Positions 8,565 through 17,437 are shown, counted from the first letter of the stretch. The stretch is 64,000 nucleotides of DNA from Actinotalea sp. JY-7876 (GCF_014042015.1 NZ_CP059493.1:2542001-2606000), one strand, 5' to 3'. Notes: a model not told the origin generated them from the sequence alone. Numbers and translations are program-made.

Positions 8565-11147
8565 TCAGGCGCCCCGCCGGGCCACCTGCACCACCTTACG
8601 GACGAGCGCGGTCGGGCCACCGGCGCGCAGCACGCGGCGCGCCGCCACGAGCCGCTGACCCACGGGGGTGCCGAGCAGGGAGGCGCGCAGCCCGCCCTCG
8701 CCCGCGCGCGGCAGGCCCGGGTGCGGCTCGAGCCAGCCCTCGACCGCGTCGAGCGGCTCGTCGTCGAGGACGGGCTCCCACGCGCCGGCCTCCCGCGGGC
8801 CGGCCGCGCGACGGATCCGGGCCGCCTCCCGCAGCACCTCGAGGTAGCGCGCGCCCTGGGTGTGCGGGCCCCAGCGCAGCAGCGCCTCGCGGCGCGCCGC
8901 GGCCCCGATCCGCCGCCGCAGCAGGGCGTCGTCGAGGAGGCGGGTCAGGCCGTCGACCCACTCCTCGTGCGTCGAGGCGAGGATCCCGGTGCGCCCGTCC
9001 TCGATGGCCTCCGCGAACGGCTGGGTGGGTGACGCGACCGTCGGCGTCTCCGTCAGGGCGGCCTCGAGCCACTTGATCGCGGACTTGGCCTCGTTGAACC
9101 GGCTGCCGAGCACGAGCGGCGCCAGGTTGACGTCGACCTGGCGCAGCCGCCCCGGCAGCTCGGTCCACGGGAGCATCGGCAGCCGGCGGACGCGCGCGGC
9201 GAACGGCTCCAGGGCCGGACCGGTCGTGAGGAAGCCTCCGAGCCAGAGCTCGACGCCCGGGTGCGCGGCGAGCACCTCGACGACGGCGGGCTCGATGACC
9301 GCCCAGTCGGCGTCGTGCGTGTTGGTCCCGCTGAAGTAGCCGATGCGCAGGGGGCCCGGCGTCCGGTCGCGCGCGATCTCCCGCTCGCTGAGGCGTGCGA
9401 GGTCCGCGCCGACCCCGTTCGCGAAGCGGAACGCGGTCAGGCCGGTCGTGCGCGTCGCGTGCGCGCAGAGCTCCTCGGTGCTGCCGACGTAGGCGTCGCA
9501 CAGCTCCATGGTGGTGCGGTAGCGCGCGACCCCGCGCCACCACAGCTCCTGCTCGTCCTGCGAGAGCACGTCCAGGCCGTGCACCTGGCCCCGCAGGTCG
9601 GGGTCGAAGATCAGGTCGTCGATGTCGAAGAGCACCGGCACGGGACGGGGGCGGGCACGCACGCCCGCCACCAGGTCCACGACCTGCGACGTGGCGGGGA
9701 CGCGGTAGAGCACGACGGCGTCGGCCTCGGCCGCGAGGTCGACGATCGAGGGGTCGCGGTAGTGACGCACGTCGGCGTGCACGCCGTGCAGCCGCAGCGC
9801 CTCGGCGGGCAGGTGGCCGCGGTAGCGCAGTGCTGCCCCCCGGATGCCGACGACGACGAGCACGCGGCCGAGCAGCGACTCCTCGGCCTCGAGCACGTCC
9901 GGGGACGTCAGCAGCGCCTCGGCCGGCAGCGGGCCGGGGTCCCTCGTCAGCTCGCCGTAGAGCTCCTCGAGGCCGTCCACCTGGTCCTCGAACCGGCGCA
10001 CGGGCGCCGTCGCGCCCGCCGCCCGCAGGCGTGCCACGGTCGCGGGGTCGGCCGCGAGCCGGCGCAGCGCCGCGGCGAGGGATTCGGCGTCGGCCGCCGG
10101 CACGACCAGGCCGTTGACGCCGTCCTCGACGGCCTCCTCGGGCCCGAGGGTGTCGGTGCACACGACGGCGAGGCCCGCACCGAGCGCCTCGCGCGTGAGG
10201 ATCGAGTGCGACTCGCGCATCACCGACGGCAGGACCAGCACGTCGTGCGCCGCCATGACGTCGGCCATCTCCGCGCGCGAGTACGCGGGCCGGGCGCGCA
10301 CCGACGGGGGCAGCGCACGGTCCGGCCCGACGCCGTAGAGGTCGAGCGTCCACGTGCCGTCCGCCGGCAGCCGCCGCGCGGCCGCCAGCAGCACGTCGAG
10401 CCCTTTCATCGGGTCCGGGCCGCCGGCGAACATGAAGCGCACGGGTCCGTCCGCGCGCCCCTCCTCCCCGGCCGGGGCCCCGGGCGCACGCGCGACCTCG
10501 ATCTCCGCGTCGGGCAGCCCGTTCTCGTCGACCCGCAGCCGACGCTCGTCGACGCCGTTGGCGACCAGCACGCGCGCCGCGCTGCGCGACGGCGCCAGGA
10601 TGACGTCGGCATCCGCGAGCATGGGCTGGAGCACGGCGTTGCGGCGCTCGAGCCAGCGGTGGCCCCCCGCGCACGGGCACGCGCCGCAGTCGACCACGAG
10701 GCTGCACGGCTGCATGTCCGGGGCGACGAGGAACTGCCGCGCGCAGGTCCACCAGAAGTCGTGCATCGTCACGACGACGGCCGCCCCCGATCGCTTCGCC
10801 GCGCGCACCAGCCCACCGCCCAGGGTCTGGAGCGAGTGCAGGTGCACCACGTCGGGCCGCACGTCCTCGAGCCACTCGGCGAAGTCGCTCGTCACCGCGG
10901 CGTTGACCGTGTTCTTCGGGTCCGCCCACGCGGTCCAGGGCGTGGTGACGACCCAGCGGACCTGGACGCCGGCCTCGTCGGTCTCGACCCAGGTGTCCAG
11001 CGGTTCGCGGTCGGCGTCGAGGTGCCCCGCGTACACGTGGACCTCGTGGCCGCGGGCGACCAGGCTGCGCGCGATGCGCTGCGGGACGAGCGTGCCTCCG
11101 CTGACGAGATTCGGGGGGTAGTGAGCGGAGACCTGGACGACGCGCAC
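8565..11147 (-). CDS. Large bifunctional glycosyltransferase (two GT-B units fused)
   Basis: An 860-residue cytoplasmic protein. Residues 1 to about 400 form a GT4 enzyme: VVQVSAHYPPNLVSGGT with its glycine loop at the N-terminus, then SHSILTREALGAGLAVVC and GPEEAVEDGVNGLVV, the E-x7-E donor-binding region. After a linker, a second GT-B-like unit (about 420-780) has LFDIDDLIFDP, IGYFSGTNTHDADW and FNEAKSAIKWLEAALTETPTVAS. Two active sites in one chain suggest stepwise addition of two sugars to a surface glycan. The frame extends to a TTG at 11174, but TACAGT six bases before the GTG at 11147 argues for a leaderless start there. SpoIID lies 52 bases downstream on the same strand. Confidence 0.85.
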   Translation of the reverse strand: MRVVQVSAHYPPNLVSGGTLVPQRIARSLVARGHEVHVYAGHLDADREPLDTWVETDEAGVQVRWVVTTPWTAWADPKNTVNAAVTSDFAEWLEDVRPDVVHLHSLQTLGGGLVRAAKRSGAAVVVTMHDFWWTCARQFLVAPDMQPCSLVVDCGACPCAGGHRWLERRNAVLQPMLADADVILAPSRSAARVLVANGVDERRLRVDENGLPDAEIEVARAPGAPAGEEGRADGPVRFMFAGGPDPMKGLDVLLAAARRLPADGTWTLDLYGVGPDRALPPSVRARPAYSRAEMADVMAAHDVLVLPSVMRESHSILTREALGAGLAVVCTDTLGPEEAVEDGVNGLVVPAADAESLAAALRRLAADPATVARLRAAGATAPVRRFEDQVDGLEELYGELTRDPGPLPAEALLTSPDVLEAEESLLGRVLVVVGIRGAALRYRGHLPAEALRLHGVHADVRHYRDPSIVDLAAEADAVVLYRVPATSQVVDLVAGVRARPRPVPVLFDIDDLIFDPDLRGQVHGLDVLSQDEQELWWRGVARYRTTMELCDAYVGSTEELCAHATRTTGLTAFRFANGVGADLARLSEREIARDRTPGPLRIGYFSGTNTHDADWAVIEPAVVEVLAAHPGVELWLGGFLTTGPALEPFAARVRRLPMLPWTELPGRLRQVDVNLAPLVLGSRFNEAKSAIKWLEAALTETPTVASPTQPFAEAIEDGRTGILASTHEEWVDGLTRLLDDALLRRRIGAAARREALLRWGPHTQGARYLEVLREAARIRRAAGPREAGAWEPVLDDEPLDAVEGWLEPHPGLPRAGEGGLRASLLGTPVGQRLVAARRVLRAGGPTALVRKVVQVARRGA

Positions 11148-11153
11148 CAGGCC

Positions 11154-11159
11154 ACTGTA
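11154..11159 (-). promoter_or_regulatory. Candidate leaderless -10 (TACAGT) for the bifunctional glycosyltransferase
   Basis: TACAGT on the minus strand with exactly six bases to the GTG at 11147. No purine-rich ribosome-binding site fits. This decides the start. Confidence 0.5.
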
Positions 11160-11206
11160 GAGGCTGGACCGCAAGGGCCTCGCTCACCGGCGGCCCGTGG
11201 ATGCTC

Positions 11207-11212
11207 TACCCT
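11207..11212 (+). promoter_or_regulatory. Candidate leaderless -10 (TACCCT) for the coiled-coil gene
   Basis: TACCCT is 7 bases before the ATG at 11220 with no ribosome-binding site. It sits back to back with the promoter of the minus-strand glycosyltransferase. Confidence 0.5.
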
Positions 11213-11219
11213 CGCCTTC

Positions 11220-11570
11220 ATGCCGTCCGATCCCCCGTCGACGCGTGCAGAGTGGCACGCCGGACTCTCCCAGAAGGACCGCGAGGCCCACGCTCGCATG
11301 GCGCAGGTCGCCGCCGACGAAGAGCCGGCAACCATGCGCCGACGCCTCGACGCCCTCAATGCCGAGCTGAGCGTGCTGCGCGCTGCGGTCGACCTCCGCT
11401 CCCGCCTCCTGCACGAGCAGTCGGTCGCGCTCACCGAGCGCGACGCCCGCATCGCCGAGATGTCCTCCGAGCTCGACCGCCGCCAGACGGGCGACCTGCC
11501 GCGACAGGCCGTGCGCCGCGTCAGGCGCGTCATCGGTCGCGTGGTGCGCACCGGCCTGCGACAGACATGA
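11220..11570 (+). CDS. Small coiled-coil protein coupled to a glycosyltransferase
   Basis: A 116-residue protein, too short for named domains. The middle (MRRRLDALNAELSVLR through LTERDARIAEMSSELDRR) reads as a continuous amphipathic helix with heptad-like leucines and alanines, and the tail is very basic (AVRRVRRVIGRVVRTGLR). There is no signal peptide or membrane segment. The stop overlaps the next start as ATGA, so it is translated with the GT2 enzyme at 11567. A role as scaffold or membrane-tethering partner of the glycan assembly enzymes is inference. I do not recognise a family. Confidence 0.65.
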   Translation: MPSDPPSTRAEWHAGLSQKDREAHARMAQVAADEEPATMRRRLDALNAELSVLRAAVDLRSRLLHEQSVALTERDARIAEMSSELDRRQTGDLPRQAVRRVRRVIGRVVRTGLRQT

Positions 11571-13123
11571 CGCTCATCTCGTTGCTCCTGCTGCCGGGCC
11601 AGGACGGGCCGGACGCCGGGTCGGCACTGCGGCGGACCGCCGCCTCGGTGCAGCGCAACGGCCGCGGGCCGTGGCAGCTCGTCGCGCCGTCCCCCGATCG
11701 CGGGGACGCGGCGCGCGAGGGCGCGACGGCGAGCCGGCGGGAGATCGACCGCATGCTGCGCAAGGCGGTCACCTGGACGCGCCCGGACGGCGACGGGCCG
11801 GCGGCAGTCCTGCGGGCCGGGCTCGCCGCGGCGACCGGGCAGTACGTCGCCGTGCTGGCCCCCGGCGACGAGATCGAGCCGGGCGTGCTCGCCGCGATGG
11901 CCGAGTACGTCGCGGCGCGCCCGGCGACGGACGTCCTCTACACCGACGAGCAGTGGCCCGCACCCGGCCACGAGGGCATCCAGACCAAGCCGCACTGGGT
12001 CCCCCGGTATCTCGAGGGCTGGGACTACCTCGGACGCCTGTGCCTGGTGCGGCGCAGCCTCGTGGCCGAGGTCGGCGGGTTCCGGCCTGAGGCCGAGCTC
12101 GCCCTCGAGTGGGACCTGCACCTCCGCGTCGCCGAGCGGACGCAGGCCATCGAGCACGTGCCCGTCATCGGCCTGACCCGCCCGGCCGCGCCGCCGCGCG
12201 GGCCGGAGGTCGCGGAGGCAGGTCGGCGCGCCGTCGCGGACCGCTACGCGCGCCTCGGCATCGGCGCGACGGTCGAGGTGGCTCACCCGGACGGCTACGT
12301 CCGGGTGTGGCGCGACGTGCCGGACCCGCCGCCCCTCGTCTCGATCGTCATCCCGACCGGCGGCGGGCGCAGGGACGTGCGGGGCACGTCGACGCTCGTG
12401 CTCGAGACGTGCCTGCGCTCGTTGCTCGAGCGCACCACCTACCCGGCGTGGGAGGTCGTCCTGGTCCCGTCGGAGGGCACCCCCCACGACGTGCTCGAGC
12501 TCGCCGCGGAGCTGGTGGGCGACCGGCTCGTCGTGGCTCCGGTGACCGGCGAGTTCTCGTTCTCGCACTCCGTCAACGAGGGGGTGCGCCGCTCGCGCGG
12601 TGAGCTCGTGGTGCTGCTCAACGACGACACCGAGGTGATCGAGCCCCGCTGGCTGGACCGGATGGTCGCCGTCGCGCAGGACCCGGACGTCGGCGTCGTC
12701 GGCGCCAAGCTCCTGTTCGAGGACGACACCATCCAGCACGTCGGCATCGTGCACGACGACACCTGGCTGCCCGTGCACGCGCACCGCCTCGCGACGGACG
12801 ACGCGAGCCACTTCGGCTCCAAGCTGGTCGACCTCGACTACCTCGCCGTCACCGGCGCGTGCCTGCTGACGCCGCGGGACCTCTACGTCGAGCTCGGCGG
12901 GTTCTCCGAGGAGCTGCCCATGGCGTTCAACGACGTCGACTACTGCCACAAGGTCGTCGCCGCCGGCCGCGACGTGGTGTGCACGCCGTTCGCACGGCTG
13001 TACCACTACGAGAGCTCGTCACGGGTGGCCGACGTCCGGCCCTTCGAGCGGCAGTACCTCATGGACCACACGCTCGAGCTCGCCAAGCACGACCCGCACA
13101 TCAACCACCGCGCGGTGCGCTGA
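11567..13123 (+). CDS. Large family 2 glycosyltransferase with two GT-A-like halves
   Basis: A 518-residue protein. The N-terminal half (about 1-240) resembles a GT-A fold: VLAPGDEIEPGVLAAMAEY, then TDVLYTDEQWP and KPHWVPRYLEGWDYLG, with DEIE and TDE as acidic motifs. The C-terminal half begins PLVSIVIPTGGG and has VVLLNDDTEVIEPRWLDRM, VGVVGAKLLF, IQHVGIVHDD and MAFNDVDYCHKVVAAG, the complete GT2 core of rhamnan and O-antigen transferases. It is translationally coupled to the coiled-coil gene before it and convergent with the GT4 gene at 13169. Probably a polymerising or chain-extending enzyme; donor unknown. Confidence 0.85.
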   Translation: MTLISLLLLPGQDGPDAGSALRRTAASVQRNGRGPWQLVAPSPDRGDAAREGATASRREIDRMLRKAVTWTRPDGDGPAAVLRAGLAAATGQYVAVLAPGDEIEPGVLAAMAEYVAARPATDVLYTDEQWPAPGHEGIQTKPHWVPRYLEGWDYLGRLCLVRRSLVAEVGGFRPEAELALEWDLHLRVAERTQAIEHVPVIGLTRPAAPPRGPEVAEAGRRAVADRYARLGIGATVEVAHPDGYVRVWRDVPDPPPLVSIVIPTGGGRRDVRGTSTLVLETCLRSLLERTTYPAWEVVLVPSEGTPHDVLELAAELVGDRLVVAPVTGEFSFSHSVNEGVRRSRGELVVLLNDDTEVIEPRWLDRMVAVAQDPDVGVVGAKLLFEDDTIQHVGIVHDDTWLPVHAHRLATDDASHFGSKLVDLDYLAVTGACLLTPRDLYVELGGFSEELPMAFNDVDYCHKVVAAGRDVVCTPFARLYHYESSSRVADVRPFERQYLMDHTLELAKHDPHINHRAVR

Positions 13124-13171
13124 GGCGCAGCGGCCGGGCGCGGCCGGCCTCGGGCCCGCCGCGCCGCCTCA
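13121..13171. terminator. Possible bidirectional terminator between convergent transferase genes
   Basis: TGAGGCG at 13121-13127 pairs with CGCCTCA at 13165-13171, and an inner CGGCCG-ggcg-CGGCCG hairpin lies at 13131-13146. The outer arms include both stop codons. There is no T tract, so it is a weaker candidate than the others in the window. Confidence 0.4.
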
Positions 13172-14533
13172 GCTGCGGCGCGCGAGCCGCCAGCGGATCT
13201 TGGCGACCACCTGCCGCACGCCCCCGTCGCGCAGGTGGCGGACGGCGGCGCGTGCGTCCTGGCGGACCTGCTGCAGGCGCGGCGGACGCGGCACCGGGGC
13301 GGCGTGCGCCGCGGCCGTGAGGCGGTGCGCGTCGGCGGCCCGACGCGGCTCCCGGCAGAACTGCACCAGGGGCTCCAGCACGACCGGCCACGTGAAGCCC
13401 GCCGCGACCTCGCGGACGGCCGCGCGCGCGGCCCCGCGCGCGCGCTCGTCGGTCAGCATCGCCTCCAGGGCCTCGACGAGCGCGTCCACGTCCTCCGCCG
13501 GGACCGTGCGCCCGAGGCCGCGGGCCTCGATCAGCTCGGCGAACGAGTCGCCCTGCGTCGCGACGATCGGCAGGCCGGCCCACAGGTAGTCCAGGATGCG
13601 CGTCCGGAACGAGAACTCGGTCTCCACGTGCGGGAAGTGGCAGCTCACGCCGACGTCGGCGTCGAGCAGGTGGTCCGCGCGCGACTCGTAGGGGACCCAG
13701 TCCTCGTTGAAGAACACGTGCCGACCGGTGAGGCCGAGCTCGTCGGAGAGCTCCCGGCACCGCGTCGCCACGGCCATCTCCGGGACGTCCGGGTTGGGGT
13801 GCTTCATGCCGAGGAAGAACAGCCGGACCTCGGGCACCGTCTCCTTGAGGCGGTCCACGGCCCGCACCAGGCTCAGCGGGTCGAACCAGTTGTAGACGCC
13901 GCCGCCCCACAGGACGACCTTGTCGTCGACGCCGATGCCCCGGACGGTGCCCTTGATCGCGCGCCGGGCCTGCACCGGCGGCTCCGGCGCGGTGCCGAAC
14001 GGCACGATCGTGATGAGCGAGCGCAGCGACGGGTCCGCGTCGTAGGTGTCGGGGTTGATGCGTCCGGCGGCGGCCAGCTGGCCGATCCACAGGTCGCGCT
14101 GCCGGCGGGACGCGCACAGGAACAGGTCACCGCGGCGCACCTGGTCCGACAGCTCGCCGAGCGCGAAGGCGAGCGCCTGGTTCCGCGCGGCCTCGGGCTT
14201 GTACCTGTCGACCTCGAGCGTCTCGAGCTGGAAGGGGTCGTAGAGGTCGACCACGAGCACCTGCTCGCAGGTCTGCAGCCACGGGAAGGCGTTGAAGACG
14301 AAGCCCTGGATCACGACGACGTCGCTCGCCTCGACCTCCGCGCGGAAGTCGCCGACGCCGATCTGGCGGACGTCGAAGCCCTCCCCCGACCGCGTGCACC
14401 GGCCGAAGGTCACCAGGCGCACGTCGTGCTCCGTGGCGAGCGCGCGCGAGATCTCCCACGCGCGGATGGCCGGACCGGCCATCCGGTCGGTGATCGTGTC
14501 GAGGGTCACGACCAGGACCCGGCGGGCGGTCAC
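13169..14533 (-). CDS. Family 4 glycosyltransferase
   Basis: A 454-residue GT-B enzyme. VLVVTLDTITDRMAGPAIRA is the N-terminal acceptor-side loop (the DRMAGPAIRAWE form is typical of actinobacterial GT4). VVLWGGGVYNWFDPLSLVRA opens the donor domain. Further on come DVGVSCHFPHVETEFSFRTR, DYLWAGLPIVATQGDSFAELI and GLGRTVPAEDVDALVEAL. The C-terminus is basic and may touch the membrane. Its GTG overlaps the Wzt-like gene's stop (GTGA), making it the last gene of the methyltransferase-Wzm-Wzt-GT operon. It probably builds part of the glycan that this exporter moves. Confidence 0.85.
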   Translation of the reverse strand: MTARRVLVVTLDTITDRMAGPAIRAWEISRALATEHDVRLVTFGRCTRSGEGFDVRQIGVGDFRAEVEASDVVVIQGFVFNAFPWLQTCEQVLVVDLYDPFQLETLEVDRYKPEAARNQALAFALGELSDQVRRGDLFLCASRRQRDLWIGQLAAAGRINPDTYDADPSLRSLITIVPFGTAPEPPVQARRAIKGTVRGIGVDDKVVLWGGGVYNWFDPLSLVRAVDRLKETVPEVRLFFLGMKHPNPDVPEMAVATRCRELSDELGLTGRHVFFNEDWVPYESRADHLLDADVGVSCHFPHVETEFSFRTRILDYLWAGLPIVATQGDSFAELIEARGLGRTVPAEDVDALVEALEAMLTDERARGAARAAVREVAAGFTWPVVLEPLVQFCREPRRAADAHRLTAAAHAAPVPRPPRLQQVRQDARAAVRHLRDGGVRQVVAKIRWRLARRS

Positions 14534-15720
14534 GACCAGCGCCCGTCGAGCGCCAGGTAGCCGCCGGACTCGACCGGCGTGCCGTAGTCGACGTTGAGCG
14601 TCGCGGCCTCACGCAGGTAGTCGTAGGTGTGCGTGGTGGAGGAGTCGACGATGGACGCCATGAGCTGGAAGCTGCCGGGCTGCAGCGCGACCGCCGGGAT
14701 CCGGCACTCGACGACGCCCTCGCCCTCGATCGCCGCGATCGGGTGGTTCGTGTCGCGGGTGTTGTTGGCCCAGAGGTACACGCCGTCGTGGGACTCGAGC
14801 GCGAGGCCGAAGACCGGGTCGGCGATCCGCTCCTTGGCGGTGTAGCGGATCCGGATCACCACCGGGTCCCCCGTGCGCACCGTCTCGGCGGGCGCGCCGT
14901 CCTGGAGCAGCTCCACGGCGTCGATGACCGCCTCGCCGCTGCCCCAGCGGACGCGACCCTGCGCGTCGACGCGCGCGTCGTGCCGGGTCGAGTCCAGGTA
15001 GCGCTCGAGGATGGGCTTCGCGTCGCCCGTCTCGACGAGGTTCCCGTGCTCGAGCCACGCGACCGTGTCGCACATGTTGCGCAGCGAGGGCATCGAGTGG
15101 CTCACCACGACGACCGTGCGCCCCTCGCGGCTGAACTGCGTGAACTTCTGCGTGCACTTGTCCTGGAAGGCGGCGTCACCGACGGCGAGCACCTCGTCCA
15201 CGAGGAGGATCTCGGGGTCGACGTTGATCGCGACCGAGAACCCGAGGCGGACGTACATGCCGGACGAGTAGTTCTTCACCGGCTGGTCGATGAACTGCTC
15301 GACCCCGGAGAAGTCCACGATCTCGTCGAACTTGCCGTCGATCTCCTTGCGCGTCATGCCGAGGATCGAGCCGTTGAGGTAGACGTTGTCGCGCCCCGAC
15401 AGCTCCGGGTGGAAGCCCGAGCCGACCTCGAGCAGCGCCGCCATCCGGCCCCGCGACGTGATCGTCCCCGCGTCCGGCGCGAGGATGCCGGCGATGCACT
15501 TGAGCAGCGTCGACTTGCCCGAGCCGTTGTCACCGACCAGGCCGAACGTGCTCGCGGCCGGGATCTCGAACCCGACGTCGCGCAGCGCCCAGAAGTCCTC
15601 GTACACCGACCGCCGGCCGCGCATGATCGCGGCCTTCAGGCTCTGGTTGCGCTCGTGGTAGACCCGGAACCGCTTGGAGACACCGTCGACGGTCACCGCC
15701 GCCGCACCACCCGCCGTCAC
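14530..15720 (-). CDS. Polysaccharide ABC exporter ATPase with C-terminal substrate domain (Wzt-like)
   Basis: A 396-residue protein. Residues 1 to about 250 are an ABC ATPase: GDNGSGKST (Walker A), NYSSGMYVRLGF (variant signature, usual in the Wzt/TagH family), ILLVDEVLAVGD (Walker B) and VVVSHSM (switch histidine). Residues about 260-396 form a beta-rich domain with RVRWGSGEAVIDAVELL and VVIRIRYTAKE, matching the Wzt carbohydrate-binding C-domain, which in characterised O-antigen exporters recognises a modified chain end. The start is the GTG overlapping the permease stop; the frame is open far upstream but that is shadow. It works with the permease at 15717. Confidence 0.92.
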   Translation of the reverse strand: MTAGGAAAVTVDGVSKRFRVYHERNQSLKAAIMRGRRSVYEDFWALRDVGFEIPAASTFGLVGDNGSGKSTLLKCIAGILAPDAGTITSRGRMAALLEVGSGFHPELSGRDNVYLNGSILGMTRKEIDGKFDEIVDFSGVEQFIDQPVKNYSSGMYVRLGFSVAINVDPEILLVDEVLAVGDAAFQDKCTQKFTQFSREGRTVVVVSHSMPSLRNMCDTVAWLEHGNLVETGDAKPILERYLDSTRHDARVDAQGRVRWGSGEAVIDAVELLQDGAPAETVRTGDPVVIRIRYTAKERIADPVFGLALESHDGVYLWANNTRDTNHPIAAIEGEGVVECRIPAVALQPGSFQLMASIVDSSTTHTYDYLREAATLNVDYGTPVESGGYLALDGRWS

Positions 15721-16553
15721 AGCACCTCCGCCAGCTTCGCCTGGTTGCGTGAGAACACCCGTCCGCCCACGGCGAGCGCGACGACGGTCCAGCCGACGCA
15801 CCACGCGAGCGAGTCGAGCTCGGGGAGCCGGTTGTCGTAGAGCAGGTTGCGGAACACCTCGACGAAGCGCTCCATCGGGTTGAGGCGGTACAGGTCCAGG
15901 ATCGTGACCGACCCGAGCAGCGGCCCCGTCCGCTCGGAGATCCCCGCGACGTACGACACCGGGTAGAGGATCGGCGTCAGGTAGAACCACGCCTGGAACA
16001 CGATCGTGACGAAGTGCTGGGTGTCGCGGAAGTACACGTTCGCCATCGCCAGCATCATGGCGACGCCCGTCGCGAAGAGCGCGAGCAGCACCATCATGAG
16101 CACGACCCCGGGGATCCACAGCCACACGTCGGCGCCGAGGAACACGAGCACGACGGCGAGCACCAGCATCTCGATCGCCCAGGTGAACATCGCCGCGAGG
16201 GAGCTCGAGGCGACGAGCGTCACCCGCGGGAAGGCGACCTTCTTGATGAGGTTCTCGTTGCCGACGAGCGAGCCCATCCCCGACGTCACGGTGTTCGTGA
16301 AGAAGCTCCACGGCAGCAGGCCGCACATCAGCCACACCGCGAAGACGTTGAGCCCGCTGGGGTCGCCGACATCGGCGGGGATGTTGATGATCACCGAGAA
16401 GACCGCGGTGTAGATGAGCATCAGGGCGATCGGGTTCGCGAGCGACCAGAGCTGCCCGAGCGCCGTGCGCTTGTACTTGCCCTTGATCTCGCGCCGCGTG
16501 AGGTTGACCAGCAGCTCGCGGGAGCCGCCGAGCTCTCGGAGGAGGGTGATCAC
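15717..16553 (-). CDS. Polysaccharide ABC exporter permease (Wzm-like, ABC-2 type)
   Basis: A 278-residue integral membrane protein with six predicted membrane segments. LVNLTRREIKGKYKRTALG is the amphipathic N-terminal helix typical of Wzm, TagG and RfbA permeases. FFTNTVTSGMGSLVGNENLI, FPRVTLVASS and YFRDTQHFVTIVFQAWFYLT are conserved family regions. It forms the channel that carries the finished glycan across the membrane. Start and stop both overlap the neighbouring genes by GTGA, so stoichiometric translation with the methyltransferase and ATPase is likely. The in-frame upstream extension lies inside the methyltransferase gene and was discarded. Confidence 0.92.
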   Translation of the reverse strand: MITLLRELGGSRELLVNLTRREIKGKYKRTALGQLWSLANPIALMLIYTAVFSVIINIPADVGDPSGLNVFAVWLMCGLLPWSFFTNTVTSGMGSLVGNENLIKKVAFPRVTLVASSSLAAMFTWAIEMLVLAVVLVFLGADVWLWIPGVVLMMVLLALFATGVAMMLAMANVYFRDTQHFVTIVFQAWFYLTPILYPVSYVAGISERTGPLLGSVTILDLYRLNPMERFVEVFRNLLYDNRLPELDSLAWCVGWTVVALAVGGRVFSRNQAKLAEVL

Positions 16554-17437
16554 CGAGCCCGACCACCCAGCACGCGGCGCAGGCGCCCGTACACCGCGCG
16601 CGGCACCGCGAGGGCGCGGACCGTCCGCGTCGCGAGGACCGCGTCGACGTCGCCGCGCGCGCGCTCGAGCGCGCGCTCGAGGTGGGCCACGCGTCCCTGC
16701 GCCTCCGCGAGCCGCACGCGCAGCTCCTCGCGCTCGAGCCGTGACGCCTCGACGGCGCCGGCCGCGTCGTCCACGACCGCACGGACGAGGAACTGGTAGG
16801 TCAGCGCGTCCGGCTGCTCGCGCACCCACTCCACGACGCCCGCGGGGAGCCGCTCGACGTCCACCACGACCTCGGAGGCCAGCGGGTCCTTCACCGTCGT
16901 GCGCACGTCGACGGCCGACAGCCCGGCGCCGCGCAGCATCGCCAGGAGCGTGCACCGCGTGAAGAAGCGGATGTGCGTCCGGTCCATCAGGCCGAGCTCC
17001 TGGTACTCCCAGGAGCCCTGCAGGAGCGCCAGCCGGATCGAGCCGTGCGAGACGTTGGGGATCGAGATCACCACCGACCCGCCGGGCGCGAGGAGCCCGA
17101 CGAGCCGCCCCAGCACGGGTGCCGGGTCGGCGAGGTGCTCCAGCACGTCCCCGAGGACGATGACCTCGAACCGGCGCTCGCCGAAGGCCTCGGCGAGGTC
17201 GAGCGTGTTCAGGTCGCCGACCACGAGCCGGTCCAGGTGGGGCCGGGCGAGCTCGGCGGCCTCGGCGTCGTACTCGATGCCGCTGACCGTGCAGCCGCGC
17301 TGCGTCAGCGCCTCCGCGAGGTAACCGGTCGAGCAGCCGACGTCGAGCACGTCCTTGCCGCCGCCCACGAGGTCCAGGAGCTGCACGTGGCTGTTGTTCG
17401 ACACCGAGGGATCCAGGGTGGTGTCGTACTGGGACAT
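16550..17437 (-). CDS. SAM-dependent methyltransferase with C-terminal coiled coil, possible chain terminator
   Basis: A 295-residue class I methyltransferase. DVLDVGCSTGYLAEAL is the SAM-binding motif I, IEYDAEAAELA the acidic loop, and VIVLGDVLEHLADP plus LLAPGGSVVISIPN the later motifs. Residues about 220-265 (LEREELRVRLAEAQGRVAHL and on) form a coiled coil, followed by a basic tail. It is the first gene of a GTGA-coupled operon with Wzm, Wzt and a GT4. In O9a-type systems a methyltransferase caps the chain and the Wzt C-domain binds that cap; here this is an inference from order and domains. A GGAGGAG ribosome-binding site precedes the ATG. Confidence 0.85.
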   Translation of the reverse strand: MSQYDTTLDPSVSNNSHVQLLDLVGGGKDVLDVGCSTGYLAEALTQRGCTVSGIEYDAEAAELARPHLDRLVVGDLNTLDLAEAFGERRFEVIVLGDVLEHLADPAPVLGRLVGLLAPGGSVVISIPNVSHGSIRLALLQGSWEYQELGLMDRTHIRFFTRCTLLAMLRGAGLSAVDVRTTVKDPLASEVVVDVERLPAGVVEWVREQPDALTYQFLVRAVVDDAAGAVEASRLEREELRVRLAEAQGRVAHLERALERARGDVDAVLATRTVRALAVPRAVYGRLRRVLGGRAR

